Source: UBA1206 sp041672465 (lineage in GTDB: Bacteria; Bacillota; Clostridia; Oscillospirales; CAG-382). From it: a stretch of 13,961 nucleotides of DNA. A program made the position numbers and the translations under genes. The notes under the pieces are model-generated. The model searched no databases and was not told the DNA's origin. It saw only the letters and a program-made list of their open reading frames with translations. Shown in pieces: positions 5,889 to 12,597 of the stretch. The first letter of the stretch is position 1. Each line of letters begins with the position of its first letter. The stretch covers positions 1-13,961 of the forward strand of contig JBAYZO010000047.1 in assembly GCA_041672465.1 (NCBI GenBank), in the 5' to 3' direction.

Positions 5889-7343
5889 TTACTCAAAAAT
5901 TATATCAATTGTCGCCGAGGAAGAATTGCCGTAATAGTCATAGGTTGTGACCTCGAGCGAAAGGTCGGTCTCGCCCTCTTCCGGGTAAATAAAATAGTGG
6001 AAGGTAAAGCTGTCGTTGTTTAGTTGCGCGATCGGGATGGTCTTGACATAATCGTCCCTGCCGGGGGTGGAGGCAATTATTTTTTCAATCCCCGCCGGGG
6101 TGTTTTGGCAGACTATTTTAAACTCCGCTCTGTCGTTTTCATAATTATAGGTAATGGAAGGGGACGGGATAGGGACATTTTTCTCACCGGTTTCATAGTA
6201 GTGCTTGTAGGCTCTGTGAAAACCGCCTTTGCCGTTAAAGTCTTTGGCGTAGTAATGCGAATAAGCAAAAGTGACATACCCCGACACATAGTCGGACGCG
6301 ATTTCCATTTGCCTTATAAATCTTCCCAAATAAGCGGACTTATAATCTATCGTGAAATTTTCGCTGTTCGCCCAAAAGATAAGGCCGGGTTTTGTGTCCA
6401 CTGCGCTCTTAAGAGAGGCGAAATAGCCCGTCAACTCCTCGATATCGATATGTCCCGCGCCTACGGCGTCCTGACAGCAGAAGATATCGCCCTCCCTAAA
6501 GTTCGCGTCCGCGAAAACCTTTTTCCACTCGCTCTCGGCCTCCTTCGGCGTGCCGCCCGAGTGGGTGACAAACGGCGAGAGGAGCATGGGCATAGAGGGG
6601 TCGAGTAAAGTCAGCGGGTCTAAGTACATATTTAAAAACTCGGCAACTTTTTTTTCGTACCCCCGCATTCCGTTGTATAGTTCCCAAGCGAAATACCAGC
6701 CGTAAAGAGCGTTCGGGTATTGGTTTTTGTAAAGGCTGTATATTTCCTCCGCCATCGCGACGCCGAGGTCGGACTGCTTTTTGTTCCAAGCGTCTCTTGT
6801 GCAGGCGAACTGCCACCACTCGTCCGAAAGGTTAAGCCCCACAAAAACCTTAATACCCTCTTCCTCCGCCGCCTCAAGCACTCTTGGGAGGAGCGTGGAG
6901 CCGTTATAAAAAGACGAAGTTTTGTTGTCCTCGGTCAGTTCGGAGGGGTAGTAAACGCTCTTAAACACCCCCTCGGGGGTGTCCGCCGTCCATTGGATTA
7001 TAAAAATGTCAATTCCCACTTCTTTAAGGTTTTTAAAGTGGTTTTTCCAGTTGCTCACGCTAAAGGATAAAAATGAGCCGGGCTGCATAAAAGTGCCCGT
7101 TACCACCGGCCAGTCGCGGTTTACCTCCGGCGCGGAAACTTCACCGCTCTCACTGCCCTGACTTTCCTCAGGGCTCTGACTTTCCTCACCGCTCCCGCTG
7201 TATTCCCCCCCGCTTTGCGAGGGCAACAGAGCCGAGCTTTGGCCGCTTGAAGCAGGGCCGGGCCCCGCGCAGGAACCAAGCGCGAACGATAAAATTAAAC
7301 TGCAAAGAAGCGCGGACAGCAAAAATAAAAAAGACCTTCTCAT
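5889..7343 (-). CDS. DUF4434-like glycoside-hydrolase-fold lipoprotein
   Basis: A 484-residue lipoprotein. The signal peptide MRRSFLFLLSALLCSLILSF is followed by the lipobox A-L-G-S-C (Cys 25) and a long Ser/Gly/Glu linker with repeated SGEESQSPEESQ-type runs (about 26-75). From ~80 a TIM-barrel-like domain begins with VTGTFMQPGSFLSFSVSNW, then GIDIFIIQWTAD, EEGIKVFVGLNLSDEWW, LYGWYFAWELYNG, MPMLLSPFVTHSGG, GDIFCCQDAVGAG and GLIFWANSENF. The order of strands and conserved Trp/Glu residues matches DUF4434, a family related to glycoside hydrolases; WELYNG and ANSENF are plausible acid-residue positions. Residues ~390-484 form a beta-sandwich tail. The likely role is surface processing or binding of a polysaccharide, but activity is not established. 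The ATG (7343) follows AGGAA about eight bases upstream. It is the last gene of the minus operon, 22 bases after the fumarase-like gene, and converges on the solute-binding protein gene. Confidence 0.75.
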   Translation of the reverse strand: MRRSFLFLLSALLCSLILSFALGSCAGPGPASSGQSSALLPSQSGGEYSGSGEESQSPEESQGSESGEVSAPEVNRDWPVVTGTFMQPGSFLSFSVSNWKNHFKNLKEVGIDIFIIQWTADTPEGVFKSVYYPSELTEDNKTSSFYNGSTLLPRVLEAAEEEGIKVFVGLNLSDEWWQFACTRDAWNKKQSDLGVAMAEEIYSLYKNQYPNALYGWYFAWELYNGMRGYEKKVAEFLNMYLDPLTLLDPSMPMLLSPFVTHSGGTPKEAESEWKKVFADANFREGDIFCCQDAVGAGHIDIEELTGYFASLKSAVDTKPGLIFWANSENFTIDYKSAYLGRFIRQMEIASDYVSGYVTFAYSHYYAKDFNGKGGFHRAYKHYYETGEKNVPIPSPSITYNYENDRAEFKIVCQNTPAGIEKIIASTPGRDDYVKTIPIAQLNNDSFTFHYFIYPEEGETDLSLEVTTYDYYGNSSSATIDIIFE

Positions 7344-7365
7344 GGCTGTTTTCCTTTCTTTGTTA

Positions 7366-7908
7366 TCACTTATTTAGTTTTGTTCTTGTAAAAATATCCC
7401 CGCCGAAGGTGTCGACGCCAACGTAAAGAGGGAAGTCACGGAAGATCAGCCGCTTTACCGATTCGCAGCCGAGCGAGGGGTAGGCGACTTCCTCCGACAA
7501 AATAATATGTTTCGCGGCAAGCGCGCCCGCGCCGCCGATGGCAAGCAGATACAGCCCGCCGTTTTTTATAATCGATTGCCTTACCTTTTCACTCCGCTCG
7601 CCCTTGCCTATGGTGGCGAAAACCCCGTTGTCGTATAAAAGCGGGGCAAAGACATCCATCCTTGACGAAGTTGTGGGGCCGAACGACCCGGAGTTCTCGC
7701 CCGGCTTCGCGGGGGTTGGGCCGGCGTAATAAATAACGGAACCTCTAAGGTCAAAAGGAGGTTTTTCGCCGCTGTTTAAAGCGGCGGCGATTTTTTTATG
7801 CGCAGCGTCGCGGGCGGTGTAGACGGTCCCCGAGAGGGTTATTTCGTCCCCCGCGCAAAGCGTTTTCGCGTTGCGGATAAGCTCGCCGACCGAGGAAAAC
7901 GCCCTCAT
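7366..7908 (-). CDS. Class I fumarate hydratase / tartrate dehydratase beta-domain protein
   Basis: A 180-residue protein matching the C-terminal (beta) domain of Fe-S hydro-lyases such as two-subunit fumarase (fumarate + water to L-malate) or L(+)-tartrate dehydratase. Diagnostic residues are YYAGPTPAKPG (60-70), GSFGPTTSSRMD (74-85), the GKG loop (101-103) and AIGGAGALAAKHI (~123-135). Length is normal for a separate beta subunit. The beta domain binds substrate, while the [4Fe-4S] cluster cysteines sit in the alpha subunit, which is not in this window on either side, although the two genes are usually adjacent. The ATG (7908-7906) overlaps the stop of the upstream coiled-coil gene as ATGA, indicating translational coupling. 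It may pair with a distant alpha gene or have another role. Fumarate versus tartrate specificity cannot be decided from this domain. Confidence 0.88.
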   Translation of the reverse strand: MRAFSSVGELIRNAKTLCAGDEITLSGTVYTARDAAHKKIAAALNSGEKPPFDLRGSVIYYAGPTPAKPGENSGSFGPTTSSRMDVFAPLLYDNGVFATIGKGERSEKVRQSIIKNGGLYLLAIGGAGALAAKHIILSEEVAYPSLGCESVKRLIFRDFPLYVGVDTFGGDIFTRTKLNK

Positions 7909-8432
7909 TTGCCGCTCTCCGCGGTTGATTTAGAAACGGCCTCGACAGCGCCGTCGAGGTGCTTGTTGGCGAGAGTTACGCTTTCCATTGCCTTGTTAAA
8001 CTGGCAGTAAAGCAAGTCGGAAAGTTTTTTAATTTCTTCGCAGTTAGATTCCGCCTCTTTTCGCGCTTCTTTAAAGACAGCTTCGGCCTTTTCCGAAGCG
8101 CCGCTTAGGATTTTCGCGCTCTCCGCTTTCGCGGACTCAACTATCGCGTCGGCGGCTTTTTCGGCGGAGAGGAACTTTTCGCCTATTTTGGCGCTGATTT
8201 TTTCGTATTCAGCTACCGCCTCTCCAAGCCTGCGTTCGTAATCTTCTTTTTGTGTTTCAAGCATTTCTTCCTTTTGGGAAGAATCTTTTTTATAATATTC
8301 GCATTCCGAATACAGGCGTTTGATTTCGTCTTCCTTTTCGGCCATAAGGCGAAGGTGCTCGGCGTTGAGCTGGAGCAGGAATTCATCGATATCCTTTTTC
8401 TTATAGCTTTTCAGCTCCGGGTACCCGTTCAT
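7905..8432 (-). CDS. DivIVA-like coiled-coil protein
   Basis: A 175-residue, soluble, highly charged protein. It opens MNGYPELKSYKKKDIDEFLLQL, like the DivIVA/GpsB N-terminal motif (short hydrophobic turn, then '[DK]VDEFL'). Glu/Lys/Ala-rich heptads follow over about residues 20-145, predicting a long coiled coil, with an Ala-rich segment AEKAADAIVESAKAESAKILSGASEKAEAV typical of DivIVA-related proteins. DivIVA proteins organise poles, septa and cell-wall synthesis in Firmicutes. This one is short and lacks clear residues for canonical membrane insertion, so the call is by resemblance only. The ATG (8432) follows GAGAGGT (8447-8441) at eight-base spacing. It is the first gene of the minus operon and its stop overlaps the start of the fumarase-like gene by four bases. 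Confidence 0.7.
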   Translation of the reverse strand: MNGYPELKSYKKKDIDEFLLQLNAEHLRLMAEKEDEIKRLYSECEYYKKDSSQKEEMLETQKEDYERRLGEAVAEYEKISAKIGEKFLSAEKAADAIVESAKAESAKILSGASEKAEAVFKEARKEAESNCEEIKKLSDLLYCQFNKAMESVTLANKHLDGAVEAVSKSTAESGK

Positions 8433-8493
8433 AAAGTCTTACCTCTCTATATTTTTTTGTTTATATTACTTTTGCCAATTTTTTTACCGTACC

Positions 8494-8544
8494 GCAATCT
8501 TTTTGATAGTTTTACTTATCGTTGATAAATTTAAAAAGTTGCCG
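8494..8544 (-). promoter_or_regulatory. Structured leader element, second copy (CGGCAACTTTTT ... CAAAAAGATTGC)
   Basis: Read on the minus strand, CGGCAACTTTTT (8544-8533) is followed by a 27-base insert containing a TTATC-AAC-GATAA hairpin, then CAAAAAGATTGC (8505-8494). The outer arms pair as GCAACTTTTT/AAAAAGATTGC with one bulged A, exactly as in the copy at 1393-1460, but the insert is unrelated and shorter. It sits immediately after the hairpin at 8588-8545, in the leader of the coiled-coil gene, 61 bases before its ATG. Confidence 0.6.
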
Positions 8545-8588
8545 CTTGAAAGAATTATCTTTCATTCATGAAAGATAAATCTTTCAAG
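8545..8588 (-). promoter_or_regulatory. Long hairpin at the predicted 5' end of the coiled-coil operon mRNA
   Basis: CTTGAAAGA pairs with TCTTTCAAG (9 bp). After a single A-A mismatch, eleven more pairs close on a TC centre, giving 20 bp in 44 bases. The predicted transcription start (about 8590) falls at its foot, so the mRNA would begin with this stem. Its sequence is unrelated to the palindrome at 1359, although what follows (CGGCAACTTTTT) is identical. Confidence 0.75.
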
Positions 8589-8596
8589 CATGTGTT

Positions 8597-8625
8597 ATTG
8601 TAAATCAAAAACCCCTTGTTGTCAA
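8597..8625 (-). promoter_or_regulatory. Near-consensus sigma-A promoter of the minus-strand operon
   Basis: On the minus strand, a perfect TTGACA (8625-8620), 17-base spacer and TACAAT (8602-8597, five of six). The predicted start lies near 8590. It should be a strong housekeeping promoter for the genes at 8432, 7908 and 7343. Confidence 0.8.
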
Positions 8626-8658
8626 TGCTTAATTGGTAAAGCGCGGGCATATATATGT

Positions 8659-8690
8659 ATTGTGTCGGTCGCGGTAAGGCACAATTTTTT
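8659..8690 (+). terminator. Terminator-like hairpin in the AGCS leader (possible attenuator)
   Basis: ATTGTGTC (8659-8666) pairs with GGCACAAT (8678-8685) over 8 bp including one G-U. The loop is 11 bases and the stem runs into six T (8685-8690). It lies 30 bases before the symporter start, where no upstream plus-strand gene needs terminating, so an attenuator is conceivable. The stem is weak, and a strong AGGGGAG follows at 8692-8698, too far from the start codon to be its main ribosome binding site. Confidence 0.35.
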
Positions 8691-8719
8691 AAGGGGAGAG
8701 CCTTTCGGGCGGAGCTTAG

Positions 8720-10009
8720 GTGGCGGGATTTCTTGAATTTGTAAGCGGTATAGTTTGGGGCGCCCCGACAATCGGGCTGATTTCGGCGTTCGGGCTGTAT
8801 TTTACCCTTAAGAGCGGTTTTTTTCAAATAACGGGGCTTCGCGATATATTAAGAGACATAAAAGCAAAGTTTACCCGCGGCAAAGACGGAATATCCCCGC
8901 TGTCGGCGTTCGCGACCGCTCTGGGCGGTACGGTGGGGATAGGCTCTATTTCCGGCGTCGGGATAGCGCTTGCCGAGGGCGGGCCGGGGAGCGTTTTCTG
9001 GATGTGGGTTATCGGCTTTTTGGGCTGTATGCTGAAATACGCCGAAATAAACGTCGCGGTAAGGCATAGGGCGCGGGAGGACGGCATTTTTTCGGGCTCC
9101 GCAATGCACGCCTTGAAAAAGAGCGGCAAAAAAATAACCTCGTTTTTGTTCGCCTGCTCCTGCCTTTTTACTTCTTTTTTTACCGGGTGCCTAACCCAGT
9201 CCTCGGCGGTGGCGGCCGAGCTTTCAAGAAACGGGCTACCAAAGGCCTTTTGCGGCGCTATTATCGCCCTTTTGGTGTTTATATCTATTTATAAGGGGAA
9301 AAAGACGATAGCCGCGATTTCCGGCGTTCTTGTCCCCGCCGCGAGCGCCGTTTACCTAACGCTGACTTTTTTTATTATAGGCGTTAACTTCGCCCGCCTC
9401 CCCCACGCCTTTTTTTCTATTTTCAAAAGCGCTTTCGGCTTAAGGCAAGCGGGCGCGGGAGCTGCGGGCTGGGCGTTTTCAAAATGCGTCAGGGTTGGGG
9501 TAACGCGGGGGATTTTTTCTTCGGAGGCGGGGATGGGCTCTTCCCCCATGGCTCACTCTTCGTCCGAGGACGCGACCCCGCACTCGCAGGGCGGCTGGGG
9601 AGTGCTTGAGATTATTGTTGACACCTTTGTGTTTTCCACTCTCACCGCGCTCGCGCTGCTTTCCGCCGGGTTTACGGATATGGGGGATATGTACATGTTT
9701 TCGTTCGGGAGCGCCGGGAACACCTTGCTCCCGGTTCTGCTTGCCGTCTTTGGCTTCGCGGCGGTCATAAGCTGGTGCTTTTACGGGGAAACGGCAATAA
9801 AATTTTTGTTTGCGAAACTCCACCCCATCGTCCTGCCGATTTACAAAGCGCTTGTGGCGTGCTTCGCGTTTCTCGGCGCGATGATAGCGGTGGGTTCGGC
9901 TTGGGATTTGGCCGATATAGCCAATTCGCTTATGATGTTCCCGAATCTTTATCTCCTGTTTATAAAACGAAAGGAAATTTGTCTATGCTTTGGCAGGAAA
10001 AAACGCTGA
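8720..10009 (+). CDS. Sodium:alanine/glycine symporter (AGCS family)
   Basis: A 429-residue inner-membrane transporter with about ten to eleven predicted helices, expected to import alanine or glycine with Na+. Family signatures are WGAPTIGLISAFGLYFTLKSGFFQITGL (13-40), GISPLSAFATALGGTVGIGSISGVGIALAEGGPGSVFWMWV (57-97, with GTVGIGSISG replacing the usual GTVGTGNIAG), LKYAEINVAVRHR (105-117) and GVTRGIFSSEAGMGSSPMAHSSSED (260-284). The last matches the usual RGxFSNEAGxGSAP substrate/Na+ segment with Asn replaced by Ser at 268. The GTG start (8720) directly follows an in-frame TAG, with GGAG (8711-8714) five bases upstream. The last 25 bases overlap the Ca2+-ATPase gene, so the two are probably cotranscribed. 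It is slightly shorter than typical members (450-480). The substitutions may alter substrate or ion preference. Confidence 0.9.
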   Translation: MAGFLEFVSGIVWGAPTIGLISAFGLYFTLKSGFFQITGLRDILRDIKAKFTRGKDGISPLSAFATALGGTVGIGSISGVGIALAEGGPGSVFWMWVIGFLGCMLKYAEINVAVRHRAREDGIFSGSAMHALKKSGKKITSFLFACSCLFTSFFTGCLTQSSAVAAELSRNGLPKAFCGAIIALLVFISIYKGKKTIAAISGVLVPAASAVYLTLTFFIIGVNFARLPHAFFSIFKSAFGLRQAGAGAAGWAFSKCVRVGVTRGIFSSEAGMGSSPMAHSSSEDATPHSQGGWGVLEIIVDTFVFSTLTALALLSAGFTDMGDMYMFSFGSAGNTLLPVLLAVFGFAAVISWCFYGETAIKFLFAKLHPIVLPIYKALVACFAFLGAMIAVGSAWDLADIANSLMMFPNLYLLFIKRKEICLCFGRKKR

Positions 10010-12471
10010 GGGAGGTTTATTTTTGCCTTGGCACGGCTGAGGACGGCCTAACCCATTATGAAGCGGAGGCGCGGCTTAGCGTTCACGGCGAAAACACTCT
10101 CACCGAATCAAAAAACAACCGTCTTTTTAAAAAGATAATCCTCTCTTTCGCCGATATTATGACAGGGATACTGTTTGCCGCCGCCGCCGTGTCGTTTGCC
10201 GTGTCAAAAATAAACGGCGAGTCCACCGCGGAGGCTTTTATTATTCTTGCCATTGTGTTTTTAAACTCATTTATTTCCGTGATTCAGGAAAACCGCGCCG
10301 AAAAAGCGCTTGAGGCGTTAAAAGAGCTTTCCCAGCCCCATATCAAGGTCATGCGCGAGGGCGTGGAGTTTGTAATAGAAAGCCGCCATGTGGTGCCGGG
10401 GGATATTATTTCGCTTGAAAAGGGCTCGTTTATCCCCGCCGACTGCCGCGTTTCTCAAAGCGTAGGGCTGGTCTGCGACGAATCGGCGCTCACGGGGGAA
10501 TCCCACAGCGTGTATAAGACAAGCGAGGTCATGAAGCATAAGCAAAACAGCAGTTCGCTTTCTTCCGCCGAAAACATGGTGTGGGCTGGCACCGTCGTTA
10601 CTGGGGGGCACGGCAGGGGGGTTGCGGTTTCAACGGGAATGGAAACGCGAATGGGGCATATCGCCTCTCTTTTAACCGAGACTCCGCGGGAGAAAACCCC
10701 GCTCCAAAAGCGGCTGGTTAAGACCTCCACAAGCCTTGGCAACGCGGCGCTTATAATTTGTATCGGCATTTTCGCCCTTTCGGTGGCGAGGGGGTTCCCC
10801 CCCGCGGAAATGTTTCTCACTTCCGTAAGCCTTGCCGTGGCGGCTATCCCCGAAGGGCTCCCCGCCATTGTTACAATCATGCTCTCAATAGGCGTCACCG
10901 ATATGGCAAAACAAAAGGCGGTGGTAAAGCGGCTTCCCGCCGTCGAGACTCTCGGGTGCTCCACGGTAATCTGCTCCGACAAAACCGGGACTCTCACTCA
11001 AAACAAAATGACCCTGACTAAGTGGGACGGCGATACATTTCTACTCTCAAAACTGTTTTTACTCAACAACCGGCTTTCCTCCCCCACAGAACAGGCGCTG
11101 TTTGACTTTGCCGCGAGCCGTTTTCCCTTCGCCAAAGAATACAAAGATTCCCACCCCATTATCGCCGAGATACCTTTTGACTCGCACACAAAAATAATGG
11201 TAACCCTCCACAAGGATATCTCCGGTTATTTGGCGATAATAAAAGGCGCTCCGGAAGAGGTCGAAAGGTTTTCAGATGAGAAGTTTGAGGTTAAAAAGCT
11301 CGAACAGTTCGCCTCCCGCGCGCTGCGGGTCATCGGCGTGGGTTACGCAAGGCTTGAAAGGCCGTATGATAACTTGCTTGGGGTAAAATACACCCTCGCC
11401 GGTTTGGCAGGGATAGCCGACACTCTCCGCCCGGAGGCGAAAAGAGCGGTGGGTCAATGCCGGAGAGCGGGGATAAAAGTGGTTATGATAACCGGCGACT
11501 ATAAGGACACCGCCGTTGCCATAGCAAGGGAGCTTGGGATCCCGGCCGCGAACGCCTACACCCAAAGGGAAATAGAAGAAATGGGGGAGGAAAGGGAAGA
11601 AGCTATCCGCGGCGCGACGGTCATAGCCCGCGCCACGCCGGAATTTAAAGTGAAAATCATTGAGGCGTATAAAAAGCAGGGCGGGGTGGTGGCGATGACG
11701 GGCGACGGCGTAAACGATGCCCCCGCGCTTAAAAAGGCGGATATCGGCTGCGCCATGGGAAAGTCGGGCACCGACGTCGCTCGGGAGGCCTGTGACCTTA
11801 TTCTTACCGACGACAACTTCGCGACCATTGTAAAGGCGATAAAAGCGGGGCGGGGTATCTACGCGAATATCCGAAGATCGGTGCATTTTCTTATTTCCTG
11901 CAATATCGGCGAGATAGCGGCGGTGCTGACCTCGCTGCTTCTCTCCCTCCCCTCGCCGCTCACCGCCGTTCAGCTTTTGTGGGTTAACCTTGTCACCGAC
12001 TCCCTCCCCGCCATTGCGCTCGGTATGGAAAAGGTAAAAGATTCGGTAATGGACGTCCCCCCAATAAAACCGGCCTCAACCCTGCTTTCGGGGAGAGAGA
12101 GGTTTATAATCGGAATCGAAGGGGTGTTTATCGGCGGACTTTCGGTCATAGCCTATCTTTCGGGGAGCGCGGAGGGGTTTAAGACCGGCTCGACAATGGC
12201 GTTCGGGGTGTTGTCCTTTTCGCAGCTCTTTCATTCCTTTAACATGAGGAGCGAAAAGCCGTTTATGTTCAGCGGCGTAAACCTTCCCCTTTTGGGGGCG
12301 GTGATGATTTCGTCCGCCGCGCAGGCCGCCGTTATGCTCACAAGAAGGTTTTCGGGCCTTTTCGGCACCGTTCCGCTCTCACCCTCGCGCTGGCTTGAGG
12401 TGCTTGGGCTGTCGGCGTCGATTTTAGTTGTGGGGGAAATAGTTAAATTCCTAAAGAAAAAATCGCCTTAG
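9985..12471 (+). CDS. Calcium-translocating P-type ATPase (type IIA, SERCA/PMCA-like)
   Basis: An 828-residue ATP-driven cation pump of the membrane, predicted to export Ca2+. It begins with a cation-ATPase N-domain (MLWQEKTLREVYFCLGT...), then the actuator motif TGES (170-173), PEGLP in M4 (289-293), the phosphorylation motif DKTGTLT (Asp 332), KGAPEE (from 420), TGD (503-505) and GDGVNDAP (573-580). Both Ca2+ sites of SERCA pumps appear intact: Glu 290 (M4), N640/E643 in NIGE (M5), and N668/T671/D672 in NLVTDS (M6). The nucleotide-binding domain is compact, with only 88 residues between Asp 332 and Lys 420 against about 160 in SERCA, but it keeps a PTEQAL element and FDSHTKIMVT. The ATG (9985) follows AAGGA (9971-9975) at nine bases. 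The frame is open upstream to 9775, but there it overlaps the symporter and has no P-ATPase similarity. It overlaps the symporter stop by 25 bases. Confidence 0.93.
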   Translation: MLWQEKTLREVYFCLGTAEDGLTHYEAEARLSVHGENTLTESKNNRLFKKIILSFADIMTGILFAAAAVSFAVSKINGESTAEAFIILAIVFLNSFISVIQENRAEKALEALKELSQPHIKVMREGVEFVIESRHVVPGDIISLEKGSFIPADCRVSQSVGLVCDESALTGESHSVYKTSEVMKHKQNSSSLSSAENMVWAGTVVTGGHGRGVAVSTGMETRMGHIASLLTETPREKTPLQKRLVKTSTSLGNAALIICIGIFALSVARGFPPAEMFLTSVSLAVAAIPEGLPAIVTIMLSIGVTDMAKQKAVVKRLPAVETLGCSTVICSDKTGTLTQNKMTLTKWDGDTFLLSKLFLLNNRLSSPTEQALFDFAASRFPFAKEYKDSHPIIAEIPFDSHTKIMVTLHKDISGYLAIIKGAPEEVERFSDEKFEVKKLEQFASRALRVIGVGYARLERPYDNLLGVKYTLAGLAGIADTLRPEAKRAVGQCRRAGIKVVMITGDYKDTAVAIARELGIPAANAYTQREIEEMGEEREEAIRGATVIARATPEFKVKIIEAYKKQGGVVAMTGDGVNDAPALKKADIGCAMGKSGTDVAREACDLILTDDNFATIVKAIKAGRGIYANIRRSVHFLISCNIGEIAAVLTSLLLSLPSPLTAVQLLWVNLVTDSLPAIALGMEKVKDSVMDVPPIKPASTLLSGRERFIIGIEGVFIGGLSVIAYLSGSAEGFKTGSTMAFGVLSFSQLFHSFNMRSEKPFMFSGVNLPLLGAVMISSAAQAAVMLTRRFSGLFGTVPLSPSRWLEVLGLSASILVVGEIVKFLKKKSP

Positions 12472-12489
12472 CCCTGACATTTAACCAGC

Positions 12490-12507
12490 GCTTTTTTATA
12501 AAAAAGC
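12490..12507. repeat. 18-base perfect palindrome after the ATPase gene
   Basis: GCTTTTTTATAAAAAAGC (12490-12507) is a perfect palindrome. Only two G-C pairs per arm and no following T-run make it a poor intrinsic terminator; no other role is evident. Confidence 0.4.
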
Positions 12508-12555
12508 TCGAATAATTCAAAAAACTACAGCCTGACGGCGGCAAAATCACTAAAA

Positions 12556-12597
12556 CACGCCTTTTTGCATACACTGCAAACGAAAGGCGTGATTTTT
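12556..12597 (+). terminator. Hairpin with T-run overlapping the next gene's ribosome binding site
   Basis: CACGCCTTT (12556-12564) pairs with AAAGGCGTG (12583-12591), with an inner TTGCA/TGCAA pairing (12565-12569/12575-12579), followed by A and five T (12593-12597). It fits a terminator for the symporter/ATPase operon. The 3' arm contains the AAAGG Shine-Dalgarno of the small gene starting at 12598, and the T-run abuts its ATG, so in read-through RNA the same stem would also block translation. Confidence 0.6.
12568..12575 (+). promoter_or_regulatory. Candidate sigma-E-type -10 box upstream of the small sporulation genes
   Basis: CATACACT matches the sporulation sigma-E -10 consensus CATACANT at every defined position. 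It lies about 30 bases upstream of the 48-residue gene and 190 bases upstream of the spoVM-like gene. The expected start near 12582 would exclude the 5' arm of the hairpin at 12556-12591, leaving the Shine-Dalgarno free. I see no good match to the sigma-E -35 (ATATT-like), so the assignment is tentative. spoVM of Bacillus subtilis is known to be sigma-E dependent. Confidence 0.4.

Larger units (their letters stand above)
8433..8719. other. Divergent regulatory region between coiled-coil operon and AGCS symporter
   Basis: 287 bases without a coding region. On the minus strand it contains a near-consensus promoter (8625-8597), a 20-bp hairpin (8588-8545) and the leader element (8544-8494). On the plus strand it contains a terminator-like hairpin at 8659-8690 and the symporter ribosome binding site. 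I see no clear plus-strand sigma-A promoter. Confidence 0.85.

Noticed and set aside
6024..6608. 194-residue plus-strand open frame
   Set aside because: It lies wholly antisense to the DUF4434-like lipoprotein, has no ribosome binding site or recognisable domain, and reflects codon bias of the real gene.
6640..6660. CGGCAACTTTTTTTT on the plus strand, resembling the leader 12-mer
   Set aside because: It lies inside the lipoprotein coding sequence on the opposite strand, has no preceding hairpin and no CAAAAAGATTGC partner.
8641..8719. Glycine riboswitch upstream of the AGCS symporter
   Set aside because: GGAGAG occurs at 8694-8699, but the rest of the conserved glycine aptamer core is missing and the leader is too short for even one full aptamer.
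11272..11886. 204-residue minus-strand open frame inside the Ca2+-ATPase gene
   Set aside because: It is antisense to the conserved P-domain coding sequence and its translation has low-complexity, Arg/His-rich shadow character.
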